The position numbers and the translations under genes are program-made. Shown one piece after another: positions 7,495-13,786 of a stretch of 26,002 nucleotides of DNA; the stretch's first letter is position 1; each line of letters opens with the position of its first letter. The notes beneath the pieces are model-generated. The model saw only the letters and a list, made by a program, of their open reading frames with translations. It did not search any database and was not told the origin of the DNA. The DNA comes from a virus, in IMG/VR virus record IMGVR_UViG_3300007760_000924, positions 1-26,002 of that record. One strand, 5' to 3'.

Positions 7495-8075
7495 TCCTTC
7501 GGGAGTCGCTTCAGCGGTCCGCGGTAGAGCGCGAGCTTCGGCGCGGAGTCGCCCCAGACGCGGGGGCCATGCGTTGAACCCGGGGGCCGGCGGGCTGACC
7601 TCCCCGTCGTCATTCCGATCGAGCGATAACCCGCCCGACGAAAACATGCACCCGGAACAGTAGACGCGACGGCGGACGGGAGAACGAGCGTTTCCCAATG
7701 GACGGGAGCCCATCCGTATCGGTTATCCCATTCTCGAGCCGCAATCGGATGCCAGGCGCGAAGGATCTCGGAGCCCTTTCGCGCGCCCCCTGTCCGTCTA
7801 AAGATGAAGTTGCAAACCGTACGATCGAGCGGGCGGGCATCGTCCAGCCCGAGCCGCCTCCGAGGGGACAGTTTGAACATGGGCTCACCGAGCCCGATCC
7901 ATCCGATAGGGTCGCCGTCCTCCTCTATGCACCAGGCGAGCTTTTTTCCGTAGGGCGGCCCGCGGCTCCCGGTGTAGTGATCGCGGATGGCGCGAACAAA
8001 CTCGGGATCCCACGTCGAGATTCTCACGAAATGGAGACCGGATGCCCGGGAAGCCCAGCGCAGCGGGAGCCTCAT
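7458..8075 (-). CDS. Mom/DruA-like (DUF4338-like) protein, putative DNA-modifying acyltransferase
   Basis: 205 residues. The core resembles the Mom/DUF4338 group of GNAT-like folds. It has an N-terminal IRDHYTGS segment, then GKKLAWCIEEDGDPIGWIGLG (about 44-64), FKLSPRRRLGL, and RYGWAPVHWETLV leading into GACFRRAGYRSIGMTTGRS. In that group the HWETLV and G-CFRRAGY regions form the C-terminal part of the acyl-CoA fold. Mom of phage Mu modifies adenines and blocks restriction enzymes; DruA belongs to a defence system. Which applies here is unknown. It is the last gene of the 13460-7458 operon, joined by an ATGA overlap. Base composition is less GC-biased than in neighbours and the CTCGAG signature is nearly absent, which hints at later acquisition. 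The family call is from memory of the pattern, not a search. Confidence 0.5.
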   Translation of the reverse strand: MRLPLRWASRASGLHFVRISTWDPEFVRAIRDHYTGSRGPPYGKKLAWCIEEDGDPIGWIGLGEPMFKLSPRRRLGLDDARPLDRTVCNFIFRRTGGARKGSEILRAWHPIAAREWDNRYGWAPVHWETLVLPSAVASTVPGACFRRAGYRSIGMTTGRSARRPPGSTHGPRVWGDSAPKLALYRGPLKRLPKDYKNPTAVSTLA

Positions 8076-8158
8076 CTAACCGGCCCGAGGACCCACACGA
8101 TCGCGACATAGGCCGCGACCATCAAGGCGACGAACAGCCGATCTCGGTTGCGACTCAT
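8072..8158 (-). CDS. 28-residue single-span membrane mini-protein
   Basis: Starts at the ATG at 8158 with a basic N-terminus (MSRNRDR), followed by a hydrophobic helix LFVALMVAAYVAIVWVL to the end. Both ends use ATGA overlaps with the flanking genes, which is the main evidence that it is translated. It could be a small membrane toxin, a lysis- or exclusion-type peptide, or a spacer; function is not known. Confidence 0.5.
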   Translation of the reverse strand: MSRNRDRLFVALMVAAYVAIVWVLGPVR

Positions 8159-8301
8159 CGCTTCCCGCCCGCCTTCCCTCGCCCTCGGCGGCGGTCCTCG
8201 GCGTCGGCTATCCGCAGGAGCAGCGCTCCGAGGCTGAGCCCGTCCTCGCGCGCCATCTCGCGCAGGCGGCGCAGTGCCTCCCGGGCGTCGTCGTCGCTCA
8301 T
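8155..8301 (-). CDS. 48-residue charged helical mini-protein
   Basis: MSDDDAREALRRLREMARED leads into a second helix (LGALLLRIADAEDRRRGRG) and a basic tail. The layout suggests a small helical adaptor or DNA-associated peptide. It is locked between the adenine methyltransferase and the membrane mini-protein by ATGA overlaps at both ends. No family recognised. Confidence 0.55.
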   Translation of the reverse strand: MSDDDAREALRRLREMAREDGLSLGALLLRIADAEDRRRGRGKAGGKR

Positions 8302-9569
8302 CCGAAGAGCCCCTCCTGTCCCGGCAGCGCGTCCCGGGCGGGCCATGCCGCACGGTCGACGAGGGGGCGGTTCGACGTGAGCACCTCCCGCTGTTGCTTG
8401 CTGAACGTGCGCCGCTGCCCGATCCGAGCGTCGGCGATGTCGGCAAAGGTCCACCCGTCCGCGACGAGTTCGGGGATCGGCTCGGCCTCGCTGATCACGA
8501 CGTGCGCCCCGGCCTCGGCCCATTTGCGGGCGACTGCGACGACTGCCTCACGCGGGAACAAGTGCGCGTACCCCGTCGTCCCGGCGTAGGGCGGATCGAT
8601 GTAGCAGAGCACGCGGGAGCAGTCCGGGGGCGTCGGCACGTCCTCGGCTCGGGCGCAGAGCACGGCGGCGGGGAGCGAGGCGAGGGCGTCGAGGCGTGGC
8701 GCCAGCTTCACCCGCGCGCCGTCCGTAACGAACTCGGAGACGACGACGCCGCCCTGCTTAAACGGTCGAGACTCGCCGCCGAAGCCCGCCGACGGGCCCT
8801 TACCTAAAACGCCGGTCCCCGCGACGTAGAGCCACGCCCCCACCCGCGCCGGCTCGATGTCCTCCGCTCGCCCGCAGACGACGGTGGCGGGGAGGGGGGC
8901 GAGGGTGTCGAGGCGGCGGGGCGTCTCCTCCGGGTTTTCCCAGTTCCCCGCGCCATGCTCGTATGGCTTAAACGCCTCCGCCCCGTCGAACGTGCGCTTG
9001 CGGAGCCACGTCCACGCCCCCTCACGCTCCGGGCTCGCCTCCGGCCGCTCCTTCCGCAATCGCTCCCACAGCCGACGCGCGTCCTGCTTGCCGGTGCTCG
9101 GGCCCGATGCCCAGCGGCGGATGCTGCCGTCGCGCTTGCGTTCGATGTGGGCCTCGTCCAGATTCAGCGTCCATGAGAGCCCCGTCGTCGCGCAGGAGAG
9201 CGCGATGTCATCCACGGGCACGGCGGGGCTGTCCCACGTCGCGCACTCAAGGCACCACGCCTCCCCGCCCTCGTCGTGTCCGTTCGGGCAAGGGATCCAC
9301 GAGCGGATCACCTCGGCCACGGCAGCCGCGCCACCCGGAGTCGTCAACAGCGCGAGGGTGCGCGCGAGTTCCTCGTCCGGCTCCACCCAAAGGAAGCGCC
9401 GGGGCATGTCGCCCACGCTCAGCCCGAGCGCGCTCAGGATGCTCCACGAGTAGCCCGCCTTGCTCCCCATGCGCGACACGGGGAACTTGAGCCCGCCGAG
9501 CGCCCACGAGAGCGCCGCCGTCCCGGCGCAGAGTTCGACGATCAGATCGTACTTCGGGCGTGTGCTCAT
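8298..9569 (-). CDS. Phage N6-adenine DNA methyltransferase (D12/Dam-like)
   Basis: 423 residues. VELCAGTAALSWAL (11-24) corresponds to the S-adenosylmethionine-binding motif. FPVSRMGSKAGY (29-40) resembles the basic G-K motif of the D12 class. YIDPPYAGTTGY (323-334) is the catalytic DPPY of amino-methyltransferases. SEAEPIPEL and RRTFSKQQREVLT follow and close the Rossmann domain. Expected reaction: methyl transfer to the N6 of adenine, target unknown. Two oddities are a C-x3-H-x7-C-x2-C insert (94, 98, 106, 109) that could bind zinc, and a segment at 218-249 that repeats the one leading into DPPY (291-324). The longer open frame to 10346 is a shadow of the nuclease gene; the ATG at 9569 overlaps its stop (ATGA). 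Composition differs from the structural genes. Confidence 0.8.
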   Translation of the reverse strand: MSTRPKYDLIVELCAGTAALSWALGGLKFPVSRMGSKAGYSWSILSALGLSVGDMPRRFLWVEPDEELARTLALLTTPGGAAAVAEVIRSWIPCPNGHDEGGEAWCLECATWDSPAVPVDDIALSCATTGLSWTLNLDEAHIERKRDGSIRRWASGPSTGKQDARRLWERLRKERPEASPEREGAWTWLRKRTFDGAEAFKPYEHGAGNWENPEETPRRLDTLAPLPATVVCGRAEDIEPARVGAWLYVAGTGVLGKGPSAGFGGESRPFKQGGVVVSEFVTDGARVKLAPRLDALASLPAAVLCARAEDVPTPPDCSRVLCYIDPPYAGTTGYAHLFPREAVVAVARKWAEAGAHVVISEAEPIPELVADGWTFADIADARIGQRRTFSKQQREVLTSNRPLVDRAAWPARDALPGQEGLFG

Positions 9570-10765
9570 CGCTCCTCGAGCTGCGGCGCGATCTCGCTCT
9601 CCGCGGGCTCGATGACGATCGCACTCCCCGCCGGCTTCCTCTTCAGGATCTCGTCGTCCCAAAGTCGCTGAAGCGTGAACTCTCCGATCCCCTTCTTCTT
9701 CGCGGCGAGCTTCGTCAGGTTGACGGAGATCCACGAAGGATCGACTTCGATGTCGTGCGTTCGACAGTACTCGAGGAGCTTCAGGGCGTCGGAGTCGTTC
9801 CTCTCCCTCGGCTTCGCGTGCGCGCGATGACCCCACGCGACGACGTCGCCGTGGTCGCGGACCTCGCCTCGCAGCTCTGCGCGGGCGCGCTTCAGGGACG
9901 CCTCGAGCATGACCACGCGGAGGATGGGCGGGTCCGCCTCCTCGACGTCGTAGGGCCATGCGGCGCACTCGGGGCGGAGCGAGCAGAGGTCGCAGCCCTT
10001 CGTCCGGCGCGGGGTGATCCAGTAGGGATCCATCGGCGGGAGGGCGTCCCGCCCGCGGAAGACGTCGAGCCACGCGAGGAAGTCCGCGACGACGTCCCCG
10101 ACGCGGAACTCGACGACGACAGCGACGCACCACGGAACGGAGAACCATCGGAACTCGATCAGCTCGTCGTCTCCGAGATTGAGCGCGAGCGCGAGCGCCC
10201 CGGAGTACTGGCGCGGCTGGAGCATCTGTCGAAGCTCCGTCTCGCCGGGGATATACGGAGACGTCTTCCAGTCCGTGATCCTGTACCCGCCGGGCTCCGA
10301 CTCGTTCCCGCGATCGACGAGGTCGAGCGCTCCCCGCCAGAGCCACCCGTCGCGAGCGGCGGCCGCCTTGTCTCCGGTGTCGTGATCAAGGTCGGGGATG
10401 AACGGGGAGAACTTCCCCGCCCAATTGACCGCGAGTCCCATCTCGACGCCCTCGACCTCGTGCTCGAGGATGTAGCGTCGACTCCAGCCGTCCCACATCT
10501 TTCGGAGCCCCATCTCGAGCGACGGGGGAACGGCGAACCTCTCGATCGCCCGCTCGACGATCTCGTCCGCCAGGCGGACGTCACACTCGATCCCAGCTCG
10601 AACAAGCGCGCGGATGTACTCGGCCGCGGCCCAATGGAACGCGGACCCGCGCTCGAGGTTGCCGGAGCGCTCGTCGTTCGGGAGCTGTCGCGCGCGGATG
10701 CCGGGTCCGCAGTCGATCGAAGCGCAAGTCGTCGCGCTCCAGATGTTCAGGGTCTGTCTCTTCAT
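9566..10765 (-). CDS. PD-(D/E)XK nuclease, RecB/Cas4-like with Fe-S cysteines
   Basis: 399 residues. The nuclease core shows GALDLV (Asp148), RITDWKTS (Asp165, Lys167) and the QPRQYSGAL helix (183-191), the order seen in PDDEXK_1/RecB-like exonucleases. Cysteines 258, 261 and 267 (CDLCSLRPEC), with Cys14 or Cys19 near the N-terminus, match the iron-sulphur cluster arrangement of Cas4 and AddB. Likely role: 5'-3' or bidirectional DNA end processing for recombination or replication. The final 130 residues are an extra helical region of unknown role. A strong TAGGAGG ribosome binding site lies just upstream of the ATG at 10765. This gene is separated from the C5-methyltransferase remnant by 45 bases, the only gap in the operon. 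It shares the operon with a DnaQ-like exonuclease and a Gp3-like protein. Confidence 0.8.
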   Translation of the reverse strand: MKRQTLNIWSATTCASIDCGPGIRARQLPNDERSGNLERGSAFHWAAAEYIRALVRAGIECDVRLADEIVERAIERFAVPPSLEMGLRKMWDGWSRRYILEHEVEGVEMGLAVNWAGKFSPFIPDLDHDTGDKAAAARDGWLWRGALDLVDRGNESEPGGYRITDWKTSPYIPGETELRQMLQPRQYSGALALALNLGDDELIEFRWFSVPWCVAVVVEFRVGDVVADFLAWLDVFRGRDALPPMDPYWITPRRTKGCDLCSLRPECAAWPYDVEEADPPILRVVMLEASLKRARAELRGEVRDHGDVVAWGHRAHAKPRERNDSDALKLLEYCRTHDIEVDPSWISVNLTKLAAKKKGIGEFTLQRLWDDEILKRKPAGSAIVIEPAESEIAPQLEER

Positions 10766-10810
10766 CGGTGCCTCCTACAGCGGATTCGATTCTACCTCGG
10801 CTGGATAACT

Positions 10811-10918
10811 CTACTTATCTTCGCGGGTGGCAGGGGAAGCCGCCGCAGAGCAGATCGATAGAGGGAGCTGCTGATCCGACAGTCCGCCGATCCCGCTGAA
10901 CAGCCCGCCGATCTTCAT
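10811..10918 (-). pseudogene. Remnant of cytosine-C5 DNA methyltransferase (motifs I and IV fused by deletion)
   Basis: The ATG at 10918 overlaps the stop of the DnaQ-like gene (ATGA) and begins MKIGGLFSGIGGL, the classic N-terminus and motif I of cytosine-C5 methyltransferases. The frame ends after only 35 codons. In another frame of the same strand, 10856-10827 reads DLLCGGFPCH, which matches motif IV with its catalytic Pro-Cys. In intact enzymes these motifs lie about 60-70 residues apart; here they are about 8 codons apart and out of frame. The parsimonious reading is an internal deletion plus loss of all the rest. The 35-residue product may still be made because the coupling signal is intact, but cannot be a methyltransferase. 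Confidence 0.75.
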
Positions 10919-11565
10919 CTCGTCCGCCGATACTCGCGTCTCGCCGCGTCTTGCTCTCGAGCTGCGCGCACGATCGCGCGCTGCGCTTCGCGTCCGTCGT
11001 CGGGGAGTCGCCCCATCCATCGATGGAGGATCCCCGCGGTCAGACGACAGTCCTCGAGTACGCCGTGAAGCGCTTCGGGATCGACTTCGAGCCCGCTCGC
11101 AGCCGCGGCGTTCTCGAGCGTGTGACGTCCTCGCTCCGGGTTCCAGCGATTCGCGTTCCTCCAGTATCGACCGACGTCGTCCATGCGGACGAGAACGAGC
11201 GGGTCGATGAAGACGCGCCCGCGACACGCGTCGTAGAAGCCGGGGCATCGATCGCGGAGCATCGGCCAATCGAAGGAGAGCGCGTTGTATCCGACGATCA
11301 CGTCATGCTCGAGGATCGTCTCGACGATGCGCGGAGCGATCTCCTCGATCGTCGGACAGTCCGCGACGTCGTCGTCGTGGATTCCGTGGATCGCGCTCGC
11401 TCCTTCGGGGATGGGGATCGGTGGACGGACTCGATAGACGAGCTGCGACAGCTCCTCCCCGTCCTGAAAGCGAATCAGCCCGATCTCGACGGGGTGGTGA
11501 TCCTCCGCGGGGATGCCGGTCGTCTCGAGGTCCACGACGAGCCACGGGGCGGACTTCCAGGTCAC
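10915..11565 (-). CDS. DnaQ-like 3'-5' exonuclease (DEDDh)
   Basis: 216 residues with GTG start at 11565, preceded by GGAG. All DEDDh motifs are visible: VVDLETTG (Asp12, Glu14), the SAIHGIHDDDV box, VGYNALSFDWPML (Asp99), and RHTLENAAAASGL followed by HGVLEDCRLTAGIL (His167, Asp172). This is the exonuclease fold of the DNA polymerase III epsilon subunit and related phage proofreading or ssDNA-trimming enzymes. No polymerase was found in the window, so it may work with the neighbouring PD-(D/E)XK nuclease in recombination, or supply proofreading or DNA degradation. The open frame to 11805 is a shadow. A GTGA overlap links it to the upstream zinc-ribbon gene and an ATGA overlap to the methyltransferase remnant downstream. 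The tail after residue 195 is basic. Confidence 0.85.
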   Translation of the reverse strand: MTWKSAPWLVVDLETTGIPAEDHHPVEIGLIRFQDGEELSQLVYRVRPPIPIPEGASAIHGIHDDDVADCPTIEEIAPRIVETILEHDVIVGYNALSFDWPMLRDRCPGFYDACRGRVFIDPLVLVRMDDVGRYWRNANRWNPERGRHTLENAAAASGLEVDPEALHGVLEDCRLTAGILHRWMGRLPDDGREAQRAIVRAAREQDAARREYRRTR

Positions 11566-11699
11566 GACGCGCACTCCGAGCAGACGGGGTCTAAGTCGGG
11601 GGCTCCGGTATCGACGACGTCGTCGTCGTCCGCCGCGTCGTCGAGCACCTCTCCGCAGGCCGCGCACTTCTCCGCCCAGGTCAGGCCGGCGCGGCTCAC
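11562..11699 (-). CDS. 45-residue zinc-ribbon-like mini-protein
   Basis: GTG start at 11699 overlapping the upstream stop, and a GTGA overlap with the DnaQ-like gene downstream. CAAC (residues 12-15) and CSEC (40-43) frame an acidic loop (DDAADDDDVVD). The pair of CxxC knuckles predicts one bound zinc. Function unknown; it may be an accessory to the nuclease that follows. Confidence 0.5.
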   Translation of the reverse strand: MSRAGLTWAEKCAACGEVLDDAADDDDVVDTGAPDLDPVCSECAS

Positions 11700-12097
11700 G
11701 CCTTCTCCGGCGCTGCGAGCAGCGCGGCCGCGAGCGCTTCGATTTCGGTGTCTCCGTTGAACCACTGGAGCGTCGACGCGCCCTGGGGCCCGCGGTCGGG
11801 GCCAACGATCACCACCTCCCACTCTCCAGCGAGGTTGCACCAACGGGTACTGGTGAGCGGAGCATTCCACGCCCGGCGCACCTGGGGCAGCAGAGACAGC
11901 GCCGTGAGTTCGTCGGTGAGGTCGGGGCGGGCGTCTCCGAAGTCGGGGCGGCTGCGGAGGCGGGGGCCGGCGACCTGAGTCCACCCCTTCTCTGTGAATC
12001 GGTACCGTCGCCCCCGGGGACCCGGAAGAGTGAGCGCGCCGAGCGCCCACGTCCAGCGCGCAGCGAGGGCGTCGAGGTCGATGTTCATCGTGGTCAT
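11696..12097 (-). CDS. Hypothetical protein
   Basis: 133 residues from ATG at 12097 (a second ATG at 12088 is possible). Helical N-terminus (LDALAARWTWALGAL), a middle segment RYRFTEKGWTQVAG, and a C-terminal beta part (WEVVIVGPDRGPQGASTLQWF) ending in an alanine-rich helix. No motif recognised. It is held by 4-base overlaps on both sides in the leftward operon. CTCGAG is absent across this gene, unlike both flanking genes, so it may have entered separately. Confidence 0.55.
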   Translation of the reverse strand: MTTMNIDLDALAARWTWALGALTLPGPRGRRYRFTEKGWTQVAGPRLRSRPDFGDARPDLTDELTALSLLPQVRRAWNAPLTSTRWCNLAGEWEVVIVGPDRGPQGASTLQWFNGDTEIEALAAALLAAPEKA

Positions 12098-13152
12098 GCT
12101 GTCTCCGGCCCTTCCCCGGGGAGCGCACCCCCGGCAGCGTGGATCGCGACCTCGAGTCGCGTCCGAATCTCGTCCTCGGTCTTCCCGCCCTTCAGGCAGT
12201 GGACCACGAACCCGCGGCGGATGTACCGACCGCCGATCTCCGCCTTGCAGAGGACCGCCGCCGCCTCGAGCTTCCCGAGGCTCTCGTCCGAGGGAACGGA
12301 TTCGACCTCGACGTCGACCGCCTCGGGGTAGAGGAGGGGATCGGCGGGTTCCAGGTCGACGGACTCGTCCGAGACCCCCGGTCCGGGGAGGAGCTTCACT
12401 CCGACCGCCTCGGGCAGGACGTGTCCCTGCGCGGCCGCCTCGACGCGCCCCATCAACTCGGGGACCGTCTCCGCGGTGTGCAGCGAGAGGATCGGGAGCG
12501 GCGTCCGCGCCCGCTGACCCCCACCTCGGGGGGTCGAGATCCGCTGCATGGTCACGCGCAGCTCGAGCGGGATCGTCCAGAGCTGCGGACCGAGCCCCGC
12601 GAGTCGCCGGATGAACCCGGACAAGTTGATGATCGACCACTTCGACCCGGTCGCGATCATCGTCGCCTCCGTCGCTCCTTCACCCTTCAAGATGACGTAG
12701 AGACGTCCGTTCGCTTTGCACGTCGGCTCCGCTGGAATGTTCCTCGAGCGATCCGCGCGCGCCGGCGTCCACCCCGGATCGTGGTTGTTCGGGTTCCACT
12801 CGCATCCGCGACAGCCCCCATCGACGGGACGGAAGTTCCCCGCGGGGTCGCGTCGGAGCGCCTCGGTACCGTTGTCCCCGTGGCACCAGAGCATCGAGGC
12901 GCGATAGCTCCGCATCTTCGACGAGAGGATCTGCTCGGGCTCCAGGGGGGCGAGCGTGCATGCCAGAGCGATCGGTCGCTGACCGTGCTCGTCGCGCGAC
13001 CGGACGATCGCGGCGGGCGGGATGGGCGGACCGTCCGTCAGCCTGAAGTGGTCGAGCTTGCGCGGGGCGCCGTTCCGGCCGCCTCGATCCCCGATCGCGA
13101 GCTTGCGGACGCGGGGGAGGGTCGGGGCGCCGTCGGTCAGTCCGTGGATCAC
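12094..13152 (-). CDS. Gp3/RDF-like phage protein with four-Cys metal site
   Basis: 352 residues with GTG start at 13152 (GTGA overlap with the upstream gene). Early residues PRVRKLAIGDRGG and RKLDHFRLTD are followed by cysteines 90, 114, 117 and 145 (LWCHGD, GCRGCEW, TCKANGRLYVIL) and then ATGSKWSIINL. The segment IRRLAGLGPQLWTIPLELRV completes a pattern I associate with the Gp3-like recombination directionality factor family (phiC31 Gp3 type). In that family, the founding member turns serine-integrase integration into excision. Many relatives occur in phages without a known integrase, so a general replication or recombination role is equally possible. The C-terminal third ends in a helical region with RRGFVVHCLKGGKTEDEIRTRL. 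The assignment is from pattern memory, not a search. Confidence 0.5.
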   Translation of the reverse strand: MIHGLTDGAPTLPRVRKLAIGDRGGRNGAPRKLDHFRLTDGPPIPPAAIVRSRDEHGQRPIALACTLAPLEPEQILSSKMRSYRASMLWCHGDNGTEALRRDPAGNFRPVDGGCRGCEWNPNNHDPGWTPARADRSRNIPAEPTCKANGRLYVILKGEGATEATMIATGSKWSIINLSGFIRRLAGLGPQLWTIPLELRVTMQRISTPRGGGQRARTPLPILSLHTAETVPELMGRVEAAAQGHVLPEAVGVKLLPGPGVSDESVDLEPADPLLYPEAVDVEVESVPSDESLGKLEAAAVLCKAEIGGRYIRRGFVVHCLKGGKTEDEIRTRLEVAIHAAGGALPGEGPETA

Positions 13153-13460
13153 GAGAAGACCCCGACGACCTCGACGAGCCCGCCGAACGTGGGGACGAGG
13201 AAGACCCGGGCGTCCAGCGTCGGTCGGGTCGGGTCGATGCAGAGACACGCCTCCCGACCGCAGCCCGTCTCGCGCATGTCCGGGCAATCGACACTCGGCC
13301 GACGCTCGCGCAGCTCTCCTCGAGCAGCTCGAGCGCGCTCTCGCATGCTCTCCGCGTCGTCGTCGCGTCCTTCGAGAGCAGCTCGTCGCGCTGCGTCTCT
13401 CGCGTATCGCTCTGCGAAGACGAGATCGTCCTCGCTGTCGTTCTCGAATCGGTTCGTCAT
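13149..13460 (-). CDS. Small Cys-containing protein, first gene of leftward operon
   Basis: 103 residues from the ATG at 13460, with GGAG eight bases upstream; a longer frame to 13508 is unlikely because it has no comparable site. The N-terminal two thirds is a strongly charged helix (FAERYARDAARRAALEGRDDDAES and following). Then CPDMRETGCGREACLC supplies four cysteines that could hold a metal, and the end is hydrophobic (ARVFLVPTFGGLVEVVGVF). As the promoter-proximal gene opposite a Cro-like regulator it is expected to be expressed early. No family recognised. Confidence 0.6.
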   Translation of the reverse strand: MTNRFENDSEDDLVFAERYARDAARRAALEGRDDDAESMRERARAARGELRERRPSVDCPDMRETGCGREACLCIDPTRPTLDARVFLVPTFGGLVEVVGVFS

Positions 13461-13540
13461 CGGCGTCACTCCTGACCGGAGGTTACGCTCTGCCGGAAAA
13501 CCGAGCAAGCCACTTGCCGAAAATCATCCGAACCGGCAAC
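13461..13540. promoter_or_regulatory. Divergent control region between leftward operon and Cro-like gene
   Basis: These 80 bases separate the ATG of the leftward operon from that of the Cro-like gene. Related sites are visible: TGCCGGAAAACCGAGCA (13491-13507), a near-palindrome, and TTGCCG at 13514-13519 paired with CGGCAA at 13534-13539. TTGCCGAAAA and TGCCGGAAAA look like copies of one half-site. They are candidate operators for the adjacent HTH protein. No convincing -35/-10 pair was found for either direction. Confidence 0.45.
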
Positions 13541-13786
13541 ATGATCAGCATGAACAAGCGATCTCCGGCCGAGCGCCGTCTGAAGAAGTGGTCAGCAGAA
13601 ACCGGGCGCCCCCTCGAGGACGTCTCGAGGCACCTGGGGATCTCGCGCTCGACGCTGACCTCGTGGCTCGCCGGACAGACCGAGCCGAAGGTATCGCAGG
13701 CAGTCGCGATCGAGGAGCTGACCGGCGGCTTCGTGCGGCTCTCCCACTTCGTCCCGAAGGGCCGGGGGGCCGGGGCGGGTGGCTGA
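13541..13786 (+). CDS. Cro/CI-like helix-turn-helix regulator
   Basis: 81 residues from ATG at 13541 (a second ATG at 13550 gives 78). Residues 26-46 form a helix-turn-helix: EDVSRHLGISRSTLTSWLAG, with the recognition helix SRSTLTSW. The N-terminus is basic and the C-terminus short, so no peptidase or oligomerisation domain is present. This size fits a Cro-type or helper repressor rather than a full CI. It lies between a divergent operon and the O-like replication gene, as cro lies before O in lambdoid phages. It probably binds the repeats just upstream. The ribosome binding site is poor. The next gene starts at GTG 13779, inside its last codons. Confidence 0.7.
   Translation: MISMNKRSPAERRLKKWSAETGRPLEDVSRHLGISRSTLTSWLAGQTEPKVSQAVAIEELTGGFVRLSHFVPKGRGAGAGG

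Noticed and set aside
9570-10346. N-terminal extension of the adenine methyltransferase frame
   Set aside because: The extension is a shadow of the PD-(D/E)XK gene; the ATG at 9569 with ATGA coupling and the motif I position fit a 423-residue protein.
9560-10861. 433-residue rightward open frame opposite the PD-(D/E)XK gene
   Set aside because: It mirrors the nuclease gene and shows no recognisable fold; the opposite frame has all catalytic motifs.
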